In this document: piece by piece, positions 44,047-56,809 of the stretch
Layout: every line of letters starts with the position of its first letter
Numbering within the stretch: position 1 is the first letter of the stretch
The notes under the pieces: model-generated
Told to the model about the DNA's origin: nothing
What the model saw: the letters and a program-made list of their open reading frames with translations, nothing else
Database searches by the model: none
Program-made: the position numbers and the translations under genes
Assembly: GCA_047967505.1 (NCBI GenBank)
Contig: CM106538.1
Length of the DNA stretch: 64,000 nucleotides
DNA from: Dipteris shenzhenensis
Lineage: Eukaryota > Polypodiophyta > Polypodiopsida > Gleicheniales
Strand: one strand, 5' to 3'

Positions 44047-46526
44047 ATGGACCCTTACAAGGTACGCTCCTGGAAACGTCGTCTCGTGATTATGATTTTA
44101 CGATAGAACCGTTCTGATCTTCTCGTCCTGTGCGCAGTTTCGCCCATCTAGCGCATACAATTCACCTTTCTTCACTACCAACTCTGGTGCCCCAGTATGG
44201 AACAACAATTCGTCTATGACCGTTGGCGCCAGAGGTAAGCTCGGACCCGAACCCTATTCCGTTCCGAGGGGTGGTCTCCGCTATGGTGATTCTATCATGG
44301 CTTCTTCAATCCCTGTTGTGCTGGCTTGTTCGATGTGTGCTACCTTACTTGGCGACCTTCATCAACCTGCTCGCTTATTAATCGTTTGCTTGATTAAGCT
44401 CTTCAGTCACACTTATGTTTGTTACCGCATTAATCGGATTTACCCTCTCACCTTCACGGTTCATATTAAAATGGTGCTTTGCAGGTCCTATTCTTCTGGA
44501 AGACTATCACTTGGTTGAGAAGATTGCTCAATTTGATCGAGAGAGGATTCCTGAGCGTGTCGTCCATGCCAGAGGCGCCAGTGCGAAGGGCTTTTTTGAG
44601 GTGACACATGATATCTCACACCTAACGTGTGCGGACTTCCTGCGGGCTCCTGGTGTACAAACTCCTTTGATTGTGCGATTCTCGACTGTCATTCACGAGC
44701 GAGGTAGCCCTGAGACACTGAGGGACCCTCGTGGCTTCGCTGTGAAGTTCTATACCAGAGAGGTAATCTATTTGCATTGTAGGCTTTTAAAGGCATTTCA
44801 GCCACCGATTATACATCTGCTCTACATATCTGTACATGTATCCCTTGCACATGTATCCATGCATCGCATTGTGTATGGTGTGTGCCACATACTATTGCAT
44901 AACCTGTGTAATTGCTTAGCAGTAAGGCTCTACAAGGTACTTAAAGGATACTTGTCTGTGCAGGGAAATTTTGACATGGTTGGAAACAACTTTCCAGTTT
45001 TCTTTGTGCGTGATGGAATGAAGTTTCCTGATATGGTGCATGCCTTGAAGCCTAATCCCAAGACGCACATTCAAGAAGTGTGGCGGATTATGGACTTCTT
45101 CTCACACCACCCGGAGAGTCTGCACATGTTTACCTTCCTGTTTGATGATTTGGGAATACCTGTGAACTACCGGCACATGGAGGGTTTTGGGGTACACACT
45201 TTCACTCTTGTCAACAAAGCTGGCAAGTCAACCTATGTGAAGTTCCATTGGAAACCAAGTTGTGGTGTCAAATGTCTGATTGGAGAAGAGGCCGTGATTG
45301 TTGGAGGTTCAAATCATAGCCATGCAACCCAGGATCTCTATGACTCCATTGCTGCAGGGAACTATCCTGAGTGGAAGTTGTACATACAGACCATGGACCC
45401 TGCTGATGAAGACAAGTATGACTTTGACCCTCTTGATGTGACGAAGACTTGGCCTGAAGATTTATTCCCTCTCCAGCCCGTTGGGCGTATGGTGCTCAAC
45501 AAGAACATAGACAACTTCTTCGCAGAGAATGAGATGCTGGCGTTTTGTCCAGCGATTGTTGTTCCTGGTGTGTACTACACTGACGACAAGTTACTGCAGA
45601 CTCGAATCTTCTCTTATGCAGACACTCAGAGACATAGGCTAGGGCCCAATTACCTACTGCTACCTGTCAATTCCCCAAAGAGTGCATATCACAACAACCA
45701 CCATGAAGGGTTTATGAACTTCATGCACAGGGATGAGGAGGTAAGGTGTTTGCAGGTGCCTACTTCAGTTTTGATTATAGAAAATATTCACGAGGTTGTG
45801 TCATGGGGATTACGTTATCCGTTAACGTTGTTTTCCTGTCAGGTCAATTATTTTCCATCCCGCTTTGACCCAGTTCGCCACTCTGAGAAAGTTCCAATTC
45901 CGTCGAATGTTTTATCAGGACGACGGGAGAAGGTGTGTAATTTGAGTTGAGGAACATGAGTTGAGCAAGATGGTGGGATATTTGGTTGCTGTTTGGGTTG
46001 TACCTGCAAATATGTGTATACTCTCTAGCTGTGTGCGTGTCATTTTCGGTCTTATCTCTGATATCATCTAATTTGTGTGGGTTCTTCTGTCTGATTTGTT
46101 GCCTCAGGTGATGATTGAGAAGGAAAACAACTTTGCCCAGCCTGGAGTGAGATACAGATCATGGGCACCAGACAGGTAGGGCTTTGCATCAGGCATCTTG
46201 CATGTCTTGAAAGTGGTGTTGGCTTCTTTGCATGATTTTTTAACACGTGGGCTTCAATATTCAGGCAGGAGCGATTTGTCAATATGTGGGTAGATGCCCT
46301 GTCTGACCCGAGGGTCACTCATGAAGTTCGTAATATCTGGCTGTCATATTGGTCCCAAGTAAGTAGGGGGGGGGGGGGGATTGTTTATTTACAGGACGTG
46401 CCTGTGAAAGACATTGTGCTTCATTTCCACTTGTTGACTGAGGCCAAAACTTGGTTTTATGTACAGGCTGACAAATCATTGGGCCAGAAGATCGCAGCAC
46501 GTTTGAACTTGAAATCAAACATGTGA
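44047..46526 (+). CDS. CAT: catalase, peroxisomal, eight exons, apparently intact
   Basis: Haem enzyme that converts hydrogen peroxide to water and oxygen in peroxisomes. Exons: 44047-44061, 44138-44234, 44485-44762, 44964-45740, 45843-45932, 46108-46175, 46265-46358, 46467-46526; all introns begin GT and end AG. They add to 1479 bases, 492 residues, the usual plant catalase length. Visible residues: His65 in [11 protein letters not shown], Asn138 in [13 protein letters not shown], and haem-ligand Tyr348 in [18 protein letters not shown]. The start [20 protein letters not shown] matches the plant family. The C-terminal region has GQKIAARL, where plant catalases carry their non-canonical peroxisome signal (often QKL). 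No stops, shifts or missing exons are seen. Flanks are transposons on both sides. Confidence 0.96.
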
Positions 46527-46795
46527 AGCATTTGTCGTTGTTCAGCAGCTGAGTTTTTTACAGGACCTTGAAATATCCCATGGCAGCTGTATTATTCGAG
46601 TGTCAGTTCTTGTTTGCTATTTCCTGACTCAAAAGGGATGGTTATATATGGATAGTAAAGGTTACGAACTTTTGGACAGTTGTAGAAATGTTTTGTAAGG
46701 TAGGATGAATGGGTGGTGTGTTGCATACACATGGCACTTGGGTTTTTAATGATTAAGGCAAGATGTGGTGCAGGACTTGTATCCTGATATATGAG

Positions 46796-46801
46796 AATAA
46801 A
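46796..46801 (+). terminator. likely polyadenylation signal of catalase
   Basis: AATAAA lies 270 bases after the stop codon, inside a TATATG-rich stretch typical of plant 3' ends. Confidence 0.5.
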
Positions 46802-48239
46802 TATATGAGGATTTAGTAGCATGACTGTGGTATTATCGATTATTGCAAGTGCTAGCAGGATATGAAATTCTGCATTAAAGAAAAAGAAAAGGTCATGCTT
46901 CAGCTGAATGAAGGTGCATATGTCATATATACTAGCTACTCCCATGCGAATCAGCAATTCTGCAGTCTCTTTTCAGATCAAAATAGTACGAAGTGCACAA
47001 TTTTTGGATGAGAAATGTTTTTTCATGGATGATGTCACTGTTTGCTGTGTTAATCAAAGCAGGTGGTTAGTATTGAAGTATCTTGTTACTCTGAGCCCTG
47101 TCAGAGTATCCTTGAGGTTGAATTTGCATACCTGAAGTAACTTGATGGTAGTGTTGTATCGAGCTGGGCCATACTCGGAAAATAAGATTGATAGATAGCT
47201 GATGGTATTTCTTAGGGTAATTTTCCATCTTTCAAAGAATTCCGACCAGTACCGTATTAGCCAAAGCATGATTTCGCTTTGGTTAATGGTCTATATAAAT
47301 AAGGTGGTGTATCTGACTGGTTTGCAGCATCTACGATGCACTTGAATAATTCAGTACTAGTTCTTAGAGGATAAAGATACTCCATTGTGGATTCCAGCAG
47401 TCAATAAGCTCTTGAATGATACAGTGCCAGCTTTTTAAAAGGGTAGTGAAATGCAAGCCGCAGAGCCCCCAAGCAGCTTTAACTAGGGTTTTCACATTAA
47501 TTGATGATACACATGGCATGCTTTGAAGTGGAGTGTTCGATGGGAGTGTTTCTCATCGTGACTAGTGTAGACCAAGCATAGTTCAATGAAATGTTTCAGA
47601 ATGTTGAAACGTGAAATGTTTTGAAACGTTTCAAAACGTTTCAAAAAAATAGGTGAAGTTTCAAAAAACTAGATTGTATTTTTTTGGTCTAGAAAATATA
47701 AAATATATGCTTGCATACATTTGGTATGCCAAAACTCTGCAAAACTAGCTAAAAACACAGAAAAAGACTTGACAAAGCCTACAATGGCCAATGGTAAAAT
47801 AGATTATAGACTCCAGATTAGAAAGCTCAATCAAGCCTTCAACTTAATCTACAAGTCTATAATGGCCAATGCTAGAAATCAGAATAGAGTCTAGATTACA
47901 AAGCTCGATTAAGCCTTTAAATTTTGGAAATTAGATTTCAGTTGAATAGATACAAGATAGGTCTCTAAAAATCAGATTTCAGATTATAATTTACAAGCTC
48001 AAGCCTTAAACTTTATCATATTTCAGTCATAAGTTCAGGAATCACAAACATGGAGTGTAGACATAAATGAAGTGCTCAGTTTCACTCTTGTAAATAGTCT
48101 GCTAGTCTATAGACTAGAATCTAGATTACATAACTCGAGTCAAGAGTGAAGACATCAACTTTAAATTTCAAACAAAACTAAAGTCAAACCCTGCTGAAAT
48201 CTGAAAGAAAGTAGCAAGTTAATCAGTAAGAATCAAGAT
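46802..48239. other. gene-free stretch; right part probably the end of the hAT element
   Basis: 46802-47580 has nothing recognisable. At 47590-47665 repeated GAAACGTTTCAAAACGTTTC motifs form overlapping palindromes; hAT elements often carry such short subterminal repeats, so the hAT end may be here. The exact terminal inverted repeat and 8-bp duplication were not located. Confidence 0.45.
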
Positions 48240-50660
48240 CTGTAAGTGCTTGGGCATCTTCTCCTTGGCCCTCAGCCCCCTCCTCCTCCTCCCCATCATC
48301 ACTGTCAAAATTTGCCGAAGCGGATGAATCCTCTTTTGATGATGAAGTCTCCTGTTCTTTCCGGATCAGCTGCTATTAAAGTTGGTTCTATTCACCCTGC
48401 TCGTCTGCATGCCTGAGATCGTGTGGCATATGCCAATGATGCCCGCTCCACAGCAATGAATGCATATGCATCATCATCCTCATGCGTAGGATGATGCATT
48501 TCATCCTCAAGGACTTGTATACGTATCTTATCAGCATCCACCTCCTGTGGACCTTCAATGGTCTTCATTCGTCGAATAAGTCGTTGGCATGGACATATTC
48601 AAGCCTACCATACACCAAATGAATTAACAGTAAATACATGTAGGTTGTAGCATAACTATAATGCAAATGTTAATAATGAACTGTGTGCTGAGTGCATATA
48701 AAAGAAAATAGATATGTCGAGGTCACACACAAAATTATCTATGCGAATATGAATTACTTGTCAAGTTGTCCAGTGCCTAGTCTATTCCTTATTTTAGTTG
48801 TATAAGTGAGAACACACTCCAATTCCTTTCACAGGCGCTAGATGAGGAATCTTGTGAAAGGACTTGGAGGGCAATGTGCTTCAACTCCGGTGTGCCCCGA
48901 CCATACTTCTCCCACCAGGTTACATGCCTCAATTGAGCATGACGGAGACATGCACGAGCTGATCCAAACTCCCCAAAGGAGTTCCTAAATGAGAGGTGTT
49001 GGTCCTCCAAAGCATCTTGCAATATTGCATCTTGATATGCATGTTCAAGGAAACCTGTCCACCCTGCAGCCAACTCAGCATCATCTAATTGGTCCTTCCT
49101 CCTCCATAGAGGATGCAAAATGTGTGCTACTGCATGAATAGGCCTATGGAACCATGTCCATCTTTTTCCCCACAAGGCCATAAGCTCTTGCTCTCTGTAG
49201 GGAATGAAACATATTTAGGTTGCTGCAAACCTTGAATCTAGATTCCAGATTTACATCATACATGCAAAGCCTTAAAGCTGCAAATAAGAAAATTAATTGC
49301 AGCCAACAGTGAATTGTAAAGTCAAGATGCTTGATTTGCATTTATCTTGTTGCATCAAGCTATGTGCACCCTTTCAATGCCTCTCCAACCTTCTCCATGA
49401 ACTCATACACGAGTCCAATTGTGCATCCTTCTCTATCAAGAAGTCGAAGGGTACTGAAAAGGGGCTGCACAATCCCCACAATCTCCTTAGCTACATGCCA
49501 AAAATCACCATCAAACACAATGTCCTCAAAGGCACGTGCCTTCGGTTCATTGGACTTATCCCAGCTCAACCATTCCTCACTGACCACCATGTGCCTTAAG
49601 TTAGGCTTCACCTTTACCAAGCGTGACAAAACTGTAAAGAGATAGGCAAAGCGGGTCTTTGAGGGCTTCAGAATCTCATGGGAGCTATGTTGCCGAAAAT
49701 TTGCAAGGGCTCTATGCTTCCTTGTCAAGAAAGTCACCATGCTCCGTGCCTTGTCAACCACCGAGGAAATCCAAGGAAGCTTCCCTATGTCCTCTATAAG
49801 AAGATCCAAACTGTGTGCAGCACAGGAAGTCCAAAAGATGTGCGGATAGTCACTCTCAAGTAGCACACCCATGCGCTGACAGTTACTTGCATTATTTGTA
49901 ACCACCTGTACTACATTCTGAGGCCCCACAACCTCTACTGCCTTCTTAATGTGGCTGTAAATGTACTCACCTATATGAGATTCATTTGATGCATCTATGG
50001 ATCTCAAAAACATAGTACCCATGGAAGATGATACAAAAATGTTAATGAGCGGGCGCCTCCTAGTATCTGACCACCCATCACACAAAATGGAGCACCCGTA
50101 TCTACCCCATGATGCCTTAATAGGCTGCAGCTCCTTCTCAACTTGCAAGACCGCTGCTTTCAGCTCCCGATTGCGTAAAGTCTCTAAAGATGGAGCCCTA
50201 AATGAAGGGCCAACCTCGGCCACTGCCTGAACAAACTCTTGAAAGGCTGGAGTACGAGTAAGGTTAAAGGAAAGGTCACACTCATAAAAGAGCTTGCGAG
50301 TTGCCCGACGAGCAGATGCAAGCAAAGTTGTGACCCAACTGGCTCATAAAGTCCCTAGCCTGGGTGGTAACCTGGTTGAATTTGGAAACCTTGGAGGCTT
50401 CACAACTCGCATGGATGCCTATCAAGTGGAAGCACTACCAATAGAAAAAGAAGCCCCTTGTGTAGGTGGTGAAAGTCGACGAGGGGGTCCAGCTGTCACA
50501 TATATAATGGGACTCCTGGGAGGTGATCCAGGACCTATTAGTGTTGATGAGGCCTCAACTCATGCCCTCTTTGACGGGCCACTTGGTGTGCCTCCCAAGG
50601 AAAGAATTACATCATCTGAACTTCTCCTACACATGGATTGACACCCTTTCCAGTGATACC
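48240..50660 (-). pseudogene. hAT-superfamily transposase, multi-exon, N-terminal part lost
   Basis: Cut-and-paste transposase. The main minus-strand exon (50325 to 49360) holds the DUF659-type core: ILCDGWSDTRRRPLINIF, VVQVVTNNASN and FWTSCAAHSLDLLIEDIGK, including catalytic-type Asp residues. After a probable ~170-bp intron comes 49181 to 48789 with the hATC dimerisation motif WWEKYGRGTPELKHIALQVL and SSACERNWS. Further downstream, 48610-48420 (VLEDEMHHPTHEDDDAY) and 48350-48240 (DGEEEEGAEGQGED) look like acidic C-terminal exons. A BED zinc finger is not found; upstream sequence to about 50660 has stops (TGA near 50340). Truncated by or fused to the Helitron at 50675. Confidence 0.8.
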
Positions 50661-50674
50661 AAGAAGATGTGCCC

Positions 50675-51720
50675 TTACACGAGTACCCTTGAATCCTCGA
50701 CACTGGCCTCGTCGGCCTTGTATTGAACAAATACTTTGACAACATTTGATGATCGTACACGTGAGAAAGCCACATATAACTGTTTGCGGCTGAATACCGG
50801 TGTTGCCAAGTATAAGCTAAGAATGGACATTGTTTGGCCTTGGGTCTTATTTATTGTCATGCCAAATGCCAATTGAATGGGGAAGTGCCTCCTCATATCA
50901 AACGGTAGTTGCAAATTGCTTGGAATGAAGATTATCCTCTGAATGAACACCCTGCGTACCAGTGATGATCTCGGCCTCGAACACCTTGGTGTGGAACTCT
51001 TTGCATATCAATCGAGTGCTGTTGTATAGTCCCTTCCGTGGATCCAAGTTGCATAGCAAAATGATTGGAGCATTTATCGGTGAGGTGGATAACCACCGCC
51101 AAGGTTGAGGCTATTGAGGTACTTTGTTGCATATTGAAATGAATCTGCGTCTGCACTATTCACCGAATCAACACTTATATACTCCTTTCTCTCCCCTGCC
51201 ACATTGCATTTAGTGTTGCATTATTTATTGCATCAACTTCAAGGTTCCGAGGTGCAATAATCACACGCTCTCCAAAGTACGATGCAAAGTTCACAACTCA
51301 TGAAAGTCCAATATACACCCACTTAATTAGACCCTCCATGGAGTTGTTTTGCAAAAGCATTTTCTTTGGAATTACGACAACACTTTCTTTTGCGCCCATG
51401 CTTTTCCCATTTCAATTGTCAAGAACCCACTGCATGAACTCACGTTCTGATGTTCCGTCACCTCGTTGTAGCACCCGTATGTTTTGTGTGAGCTTCAAGA
51501 TCTTTGTGTGTCTCCAGATTATCGACTGACATAAAGTAGCATTTATGATGTACCCCGGTCCAATCTTTGGAACCACTGGTGAAATTTATCGAAAATCCTC
51601 TCCTAGTAGCACTACTTTGCTACCAAATAGCTGATCACTCGACATGATGTCTTGTAGAGTCCCGTCCAGTGCTTCAAAGGCATGTCGATAAGTCATGGGA
51701 GCCTCGTCCCATATATTAAC
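50675..51720 (-). pseudogene. Helitron Pif1-like helicase domain
   Basis: Minus strand, 51720 downward: WDEAPMTYRHAFEALDGTL (Walker B-type DEAP), LFGSKVVLLGEDFR (usual GGDFRQ reads GEDFR-stop), VVPKIGPGYIINATL, SIIWRHTKILKLTQNIRV, and later FHTKVFEAEIITGTQ (about 50980), FPIQLAFGMTINKTQGQTMS and PVFSRKQLYVAFSRV (50860-50750). The Walker A motif lies in the damaged stretch upstream and is not seen. Stops occur at several points. The helicase would unwind DNA during rolling-circle transposition. Confidence 0.8.
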
Positions 51721-52420
51721 TTTGCCAGCCTCAAAACATCAGCAAGGGTATTGTTCAAACTAATATTGCAAGTGCTAGTGGCATGTAGATTCAATGGTAT
51801 CTTGAAGGTGAGTGTGTCGTACGTCCATTAGACAGCAATAATGTCGCAATACCAGAAGATGCGCATGCAACGTAATGTGTCCCTCCCCACGAAACCGAGA
51901 AAACAAACAATTATAAACAAATGTCTTTCTAGATCCTCAGGGACTGCGTCCAGAAAGAACATGTCACCCACCTTTGCATGAACAGCTATTAAAATTTCAT
52001 TGTAAGCGACCATCTGATAGGGATTCTGGCTTGCTTCCGGCTTGCTTCCATTGTACACGTGATTTTAGCCTGCTACTGAACATCAAACATCCTTTCCTCT
52101 TGAAACAACACATCTATAACAAAATCATTTGCTCTATCCACCACGATAGGCAAACCACCAAAATTTGCCAATGCTCGTCTCTAAAGGTGCAAGGCACTAC
52201 CCTATTGCCATTGTGCGACAATGAACCATATTCTCCACACTTACTTCCAATGCATGAAAAAAATCATCTGAAAGCTCCGAACATCATTTTTCCCATAAAA
52301 GCCGAGGAGATGTTGGCTCACAGGAGGGAAAATTATCACAAAGAGTTGTCTCAACTATTCACTGTTCTGAACAAACGCAGCCTCTTGCATACACACAAAC
52401 CACTCCTCATCACTTTCTAG

Positions 52421-54090
52421 TAGTAAGCCTCTAGCAATGCATGCTGCCTTGAAAGAGGGATAAAGTTGCCCACCGAATGTGTGCAGGTCATCAAAAGGCT
52501 TACAACCCCTGCAAATGTTAAGCAACATGCATAGATTTCTCGTGTGTAGATGGTGAAACATTGTACATGCGGCCAATGGTATTTTCCAACTTTCTTCGAG
52601 CCCACGTCTTTCTATTTTTGTTCCAAACCTACGCACTTGGAAAGTCTCCATAAAGCATACTGTAAGACTCCATAAAGCACGTGGGTAATGACGACAACAT
52701 TTACCATCAATCATGCAAACGATAGAGGGATTTAATACCCCACATGGACTAGGAACACTACATTGACTAATGACGTCATGCAACTCAAGAAAAAATGCAA
52801 CATCAGGAAGCTCAGCGCATACCAATCTGTCATAGTGCGCAGTCTCTACTGGTTTGAAGGCACTTTTTAGACTCAGCAATATGTGCGAGTGTGGCAATCC
52901 TCTCTTCTGAAACTCAATCACATAAACATACCCAACTACTTACCAAATAGGTCATCCCTTGTTAATGATTTCATCATGTCCTTGTGCTTTTCATGAAACA
53001 CACGGGCAGTCAAATCGAGGCAGTCTTGTGGACTTTGGCCAGGTAGCAATGCTTCAGATATTTCAGAACCGATCCATGTTACACGTGAATGTAATGAACA
53101 TCCTTGTCGTGGATCTGTTAACAAACCTCGACATTTATATGTGCCTTGTATTTCATTGAAAGAACAGGATTAAATGGCTCAATCCATCGATTGTCTACCA
53201 CACCATGTTTCACCCATATCTTTTTACCGTTATCCCGACGCATGTAGATAGGATAACCATCATTTCCCACCAAAGTACATTGAGAGAAGGCACGTGGGTA
53301 ATGATGATAACATTTACCATCAATCATGCAAATGACAGAGGGATTCAATGCCCCACATGGACCATGAACATTACACTGACTAATGATGTCATGCAACTCA
53401 GTAAACAATGAAACATTAGGAAGCTCTGTGCATTTCAATATGTCATAGTGCGTAGTCTCTACAGGTTTGAAGGCACTTTCTAGAATCAACAATATGTGCG
53501 AGTGTGGTAAGCCTCTCTTTTGAAACTCAATCATAGAAACATACCTAGCTACCTTACCAAACAAGTCATCCCTTGTGAATGATTTCATCATATCCTTGTG
53601 CTTTACATGAAACACACGGGCATTTAAATTGGGGCGGTCTTGTGGACTTTGGCAAGGTAGCAATGCTTTAGATGTTTAGGGCCATTTTGTGTTGCACGTG
53701 AATGTAATGAACAAATATGGTTTACCCCTTTTTCATACAATGGCTATAGCATCCTGATACAATTGACACATATATCGAGGTCCTCCTGTAAAAGAAGATG
53801 GCAACACAATCTTGCCTACAACATTGCCAAATAAGGTGTTCACCCCATCAAATGCATTTACCATGTCCGTCAATCCTTGGTAAACTTCTACATGCAAAGA
53901 TGCTTGATTATTACGTATCCACAACAATCTCGATTCCTCCATACTACTATATGCATCAACCATGTACTATTGTAGTAATCACCCCTTGCATAGAAGGCAT
54001 GCATTTGTATCAGACTTCGCTTGACGACAAGCATAGTATTGCCTCTGCGTCACGTAATTCTGTCTTTGTACCCGCGGTGACCAGGATCAT
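52421..54090 (-). pseudogene. Helitron Rep (HUH nuclease) N-terminal region, partly duplicated
   Basis: Minus strand from 54090: YYACRQAK, YMVDAYSSMEESRLLWIRNN, KIVLPSSFTGGPRYMCQLYQDA (Helitron-like N domain), then two successive copies of the nuclease part. Copy A (53712-53118): FHVKHKDMMKSFTRDDLFGK, MIEFQKRGLPHSHILL with the two-His HUH motif, CNVHGPCGALNPSVICM, GKCYHHYPRAF and YPIYMRRDNGKK. Copy B (53117-52421) repeats FHEKHKDMMKSLTRDDLFGK, EFQKRGLPHSHILL and GKCCRHYPRALW, then decays. The tyrosine motif expected downstream is not seen in either copy. Confidence 0.8.
52680..53712. repeat. 613-bp tandem duplication inside Helitron Rep
   Basis: Position 52889 aligns with 53502, and the blocks 52690-53100 and 53303-53712 match with scattered changes (for example GTCATCCCTTGT(T/G)AATGATTTC). 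Confidence 0.9.
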
Positions 54091-54186
54091 CAGCATATGG
54101 GATACATACATGCCATCCATCCTTCCCTAGAGGAAATAGAAGAACATACATGAGGAGCATGTATGATTGTGGTGCAAGTTAGATAT

Positions 54187-56809
54187 TCACCGTATATGGC
54201 CATTGCGGCATAAAATCTGGATGTCCCTATTTCCAACATCAAGATCATTCCCTTGTCCTGGCATGATTGCGGCAACCTCGCTAGCCGTGGGAACCAAATA
54301 TTGTCTGGAGCATGGAATTTTGATTAGATTGCCACCACCCTTGGATAAGAAGCACATCAAGAAAGGCTGCAAGACTTGAATGGCAATGCCTTCCAAGACA
54401 ATCATATGATTGCGTAGGACTATACCATGGTATACTTTTGAAAGTAAATACCCAAATGCAGATGTCAAACTTGCATACAAGGCATCCCTTTGTGATTCTA
54501 TCATGAACAGGATCTGCCATAGGACCTTCTATGATAAACTGCACAAGTTCAACTATCCGTGACACTGCAAGGTCTTGCAATTCAGCTATGAAAAATACAC
54601 ATGGCTTCTCCCAAGCATGACCACTCATTGTTATGAAATGCGTTGTATCAATGCCATTGATGTGTGCAAAATTTGTATCATTCTTTGATGGCAAGATATC
54701 ATAGGAGAAGCTGAATGGAGAACCATCATCTAAACCACCAATTGCTCTACCTTGGGCACTGAACTGCAAGGCCTTTTTCTTGATGTCCATATATTCTATC
54801 TCAACAATCTTTGGCATTTTAGCTCTTAGATCCTTTGTTGGTGTGGCATCTGCATCCATTGAAGCCAACCACTTTCTAGCCCATGTCTTATCAAGGAGTT
54901 GACCTAGGCTAAGTGCTTTCTTCTTATCCACATTAATTGACTTGCCAGCTAACTCATCATCAGATTTCAATAAAAACAATAGTGCTGAGAGAGCAGCCTC
55001 ACTTTGAATCATTCGGGTGACCACTTCATCCAAGTTGCTATGCTTGCTCTTCTTTCCAAAGAAGCAGTCACCACTTAGGATCTTCTTGCATACTTCTATT
55101 ATTGCATCTGGAACAAACCTTAATGCTCTCCACCAAACAATAAACATCGGTTTCATTATTTATTTCTTTCCTTTGAGTTGCAATGTGCTCTGGTGCCTCA
55201 AAGGATATCTTTCCTGTTTCATATGCTTGGCAAACATCCACTATGCTCTGAAACACTGAGTCCTCGCAGAAGACAATGCAAGTAACATCCCTGTATCTTG
55301 CAATGGTAGTGTTCAAATCCTTTGCCTCAACCTTATTACTTGGTATGCCTTGCGTATTGCTTACAACACCTTTCAAGCATCTATAGAACCGAGTCCTCTT
55401 TACCAAGTACTTAAATGTAGGTCTCCTGCCCTTCACTGTTTGTGGCTTTCCACAGCCCACCCATAACTCCCTTGCCTTTATCAGGATCTCAGAAAGAGAA
55501 GAGCTTTTGTTCAACCTAAATGGAGCAGAATTCAGCCTTTCTGATTCTAGAATGTACTTCGAGTCATCGTTAAATATGCATACATGACAAATGACCCGTT
55601 GAAACTTTTCCATCCACTCAATTTGTGGCAGGTTTCCTTTTCTTCCCTCATCAAGGGCGATCCTGCAAGCTTCACAAAAGTGTTGCCCATCAATGGGCTC
55701 AAACGTGCATCTTTCCAAGAATCTATTCTTGGCGAGCATGTATCTCTTCTCGATGTCAGTCCCATATTGGCTTTGGTACAAAGACCTCCACGAACAAAGC
55801 CACTCCTTCTAAAGTTCTCAAAAGCATCATGAAAGTCCACGTGCTTTTGAAATGTGACATCAAGTAATGTAGGATCATCTTCTTGAAGTCTCTTAAATGG
55901 CATAGGACGAAGAGTGATATTAGTGGCAACTAGAGTTCTTGTTTTCCTCGTATCTTCATGCAATTTGCGTGCAAATGTCATATCTAGCTTTCTTTGATTT
56001 GTGAATAACGAAGCTCGATCAATAAGCATTGTGGCCATGCTGAATTGTGAAAATCCCCAAATGTACCCCTCATCCTCTGGAGGATGTAAGTTGGCCACAC
56101 TTATAGAAAAGTCTACGAGACTTATATCTTCTTCTTGCGGATCCTCTTGATCATCACTATCCAATTTTTCGCCTGGTTTTAAATAACCTGCACTTGAATG
56201 ATTTGCACGTGGAGTTGGAGTTATTTTTGCTCTCTTTCTGGGAATAGATGTGGAACTTGAATCTACTCCACGATCACTCCTTGTTCTTGTAGTTGCAACA
56301 GTCGATGGTGTAGGTACAGTTGGAGATACTGTAATTACTGCTGCAGATATTGTAGTTACTCTTGTCGGAGATACCGTAGTTATCGCCACAGATATTGGTG
56401 GTACAACTTGAGGGTTACATGTTATAGATGGCGTACTTACTGCTGCTGAAGGTACAACACCACCACTTGGAAATGCATTCCACATTTTCTTCAATGCTTC
56501 CAAGGCACTAAGTAATTCTTGGGATCCCTCAATTGAATTTGGTAAGGGCTTCAAGAAGTGCTTGTGTGTAACTCATAACTTGTAGACTACATCGTCATTC
56601 TTCCCTTTGCACACAACTTCTATCAAATTGTTTTCTTTAATGTTGACGGTTGAGACCATGCCAACATTTCTTATTGCCTCTGGAGAATATTTCACGCTTG
56701 ACACATTCTCGGCAGTGATCACCAAAAAATACTTTGATTTGCACTCCATAAAATACCAAGCATTTTCAAGATATTTGAAAGACACCTTGGAACCAAAACT
56801 CGAAGCCAT
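54187..56809 (-). pseudogene. unrecognised large gene, copy 1 (disabled)
   Basis: I do not recognise this family. Start ATG at 56807-56809 (MASSFGSKVSFKYLENAWYF), possibly after a 3' splice site CTCTGCAG at 56813-56820. N-terminal ~85 residues look like a small beta domain; then a Ser/Thr/Val/Pro-rich linker (VSPTRVTTISAAVITVSPT), a basic patch RKRAKITPTPR, an acidic patch (DSDDQEDPQEEDISL), a conserved middle (HPPEDEGYIWGFSQFSMATM) and two Cys pairs (CEAC and CHVC, 26 residues apart) that might bind zinc. C-terminal part (55130-54281) has no known motif. Lesions: TGA at 56573-56575, a 1-bp deletion near 55783, a 4-bp insertion near 55155 and a probable shift near 54505. Its downstream end abuts the Helitron on the same strand. 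Confidence 0.6.

Larger units (their letters stand above)
50675..54090 (-). mobile_element. Helitron (rolling-circle transposon) Rep/helicase remnant
   Basis: On the minus strand a Rep-like N-terminal part (54090 to 52421) is followed by a Pif1-type helicase (51720 to 50675), the Helitron order. Both parts are broken by stops and shifts, and part of Rep is duplicated. Helitron ends (5' TC, 3' hairpin with CTRR) could not be fixed; the hAT pseudogene starts immediately after the helicase end. Confidence 0.8.

Noticed and set aside
43419-44048. A 209-codon minus-strand gene overlapping the catalase start
   Set aside because: It mirrors the CT-rich leader (basic, low-complexity K/R/G-rich product), has no known domain and overlaps the real ATG.
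44415-45950. A single 511-codon catalase frame starting at 44415
   Set aside because: It reads through introns 3 and 5 and misses the true N-terminus; splice sites and family length support the eight-exon model.
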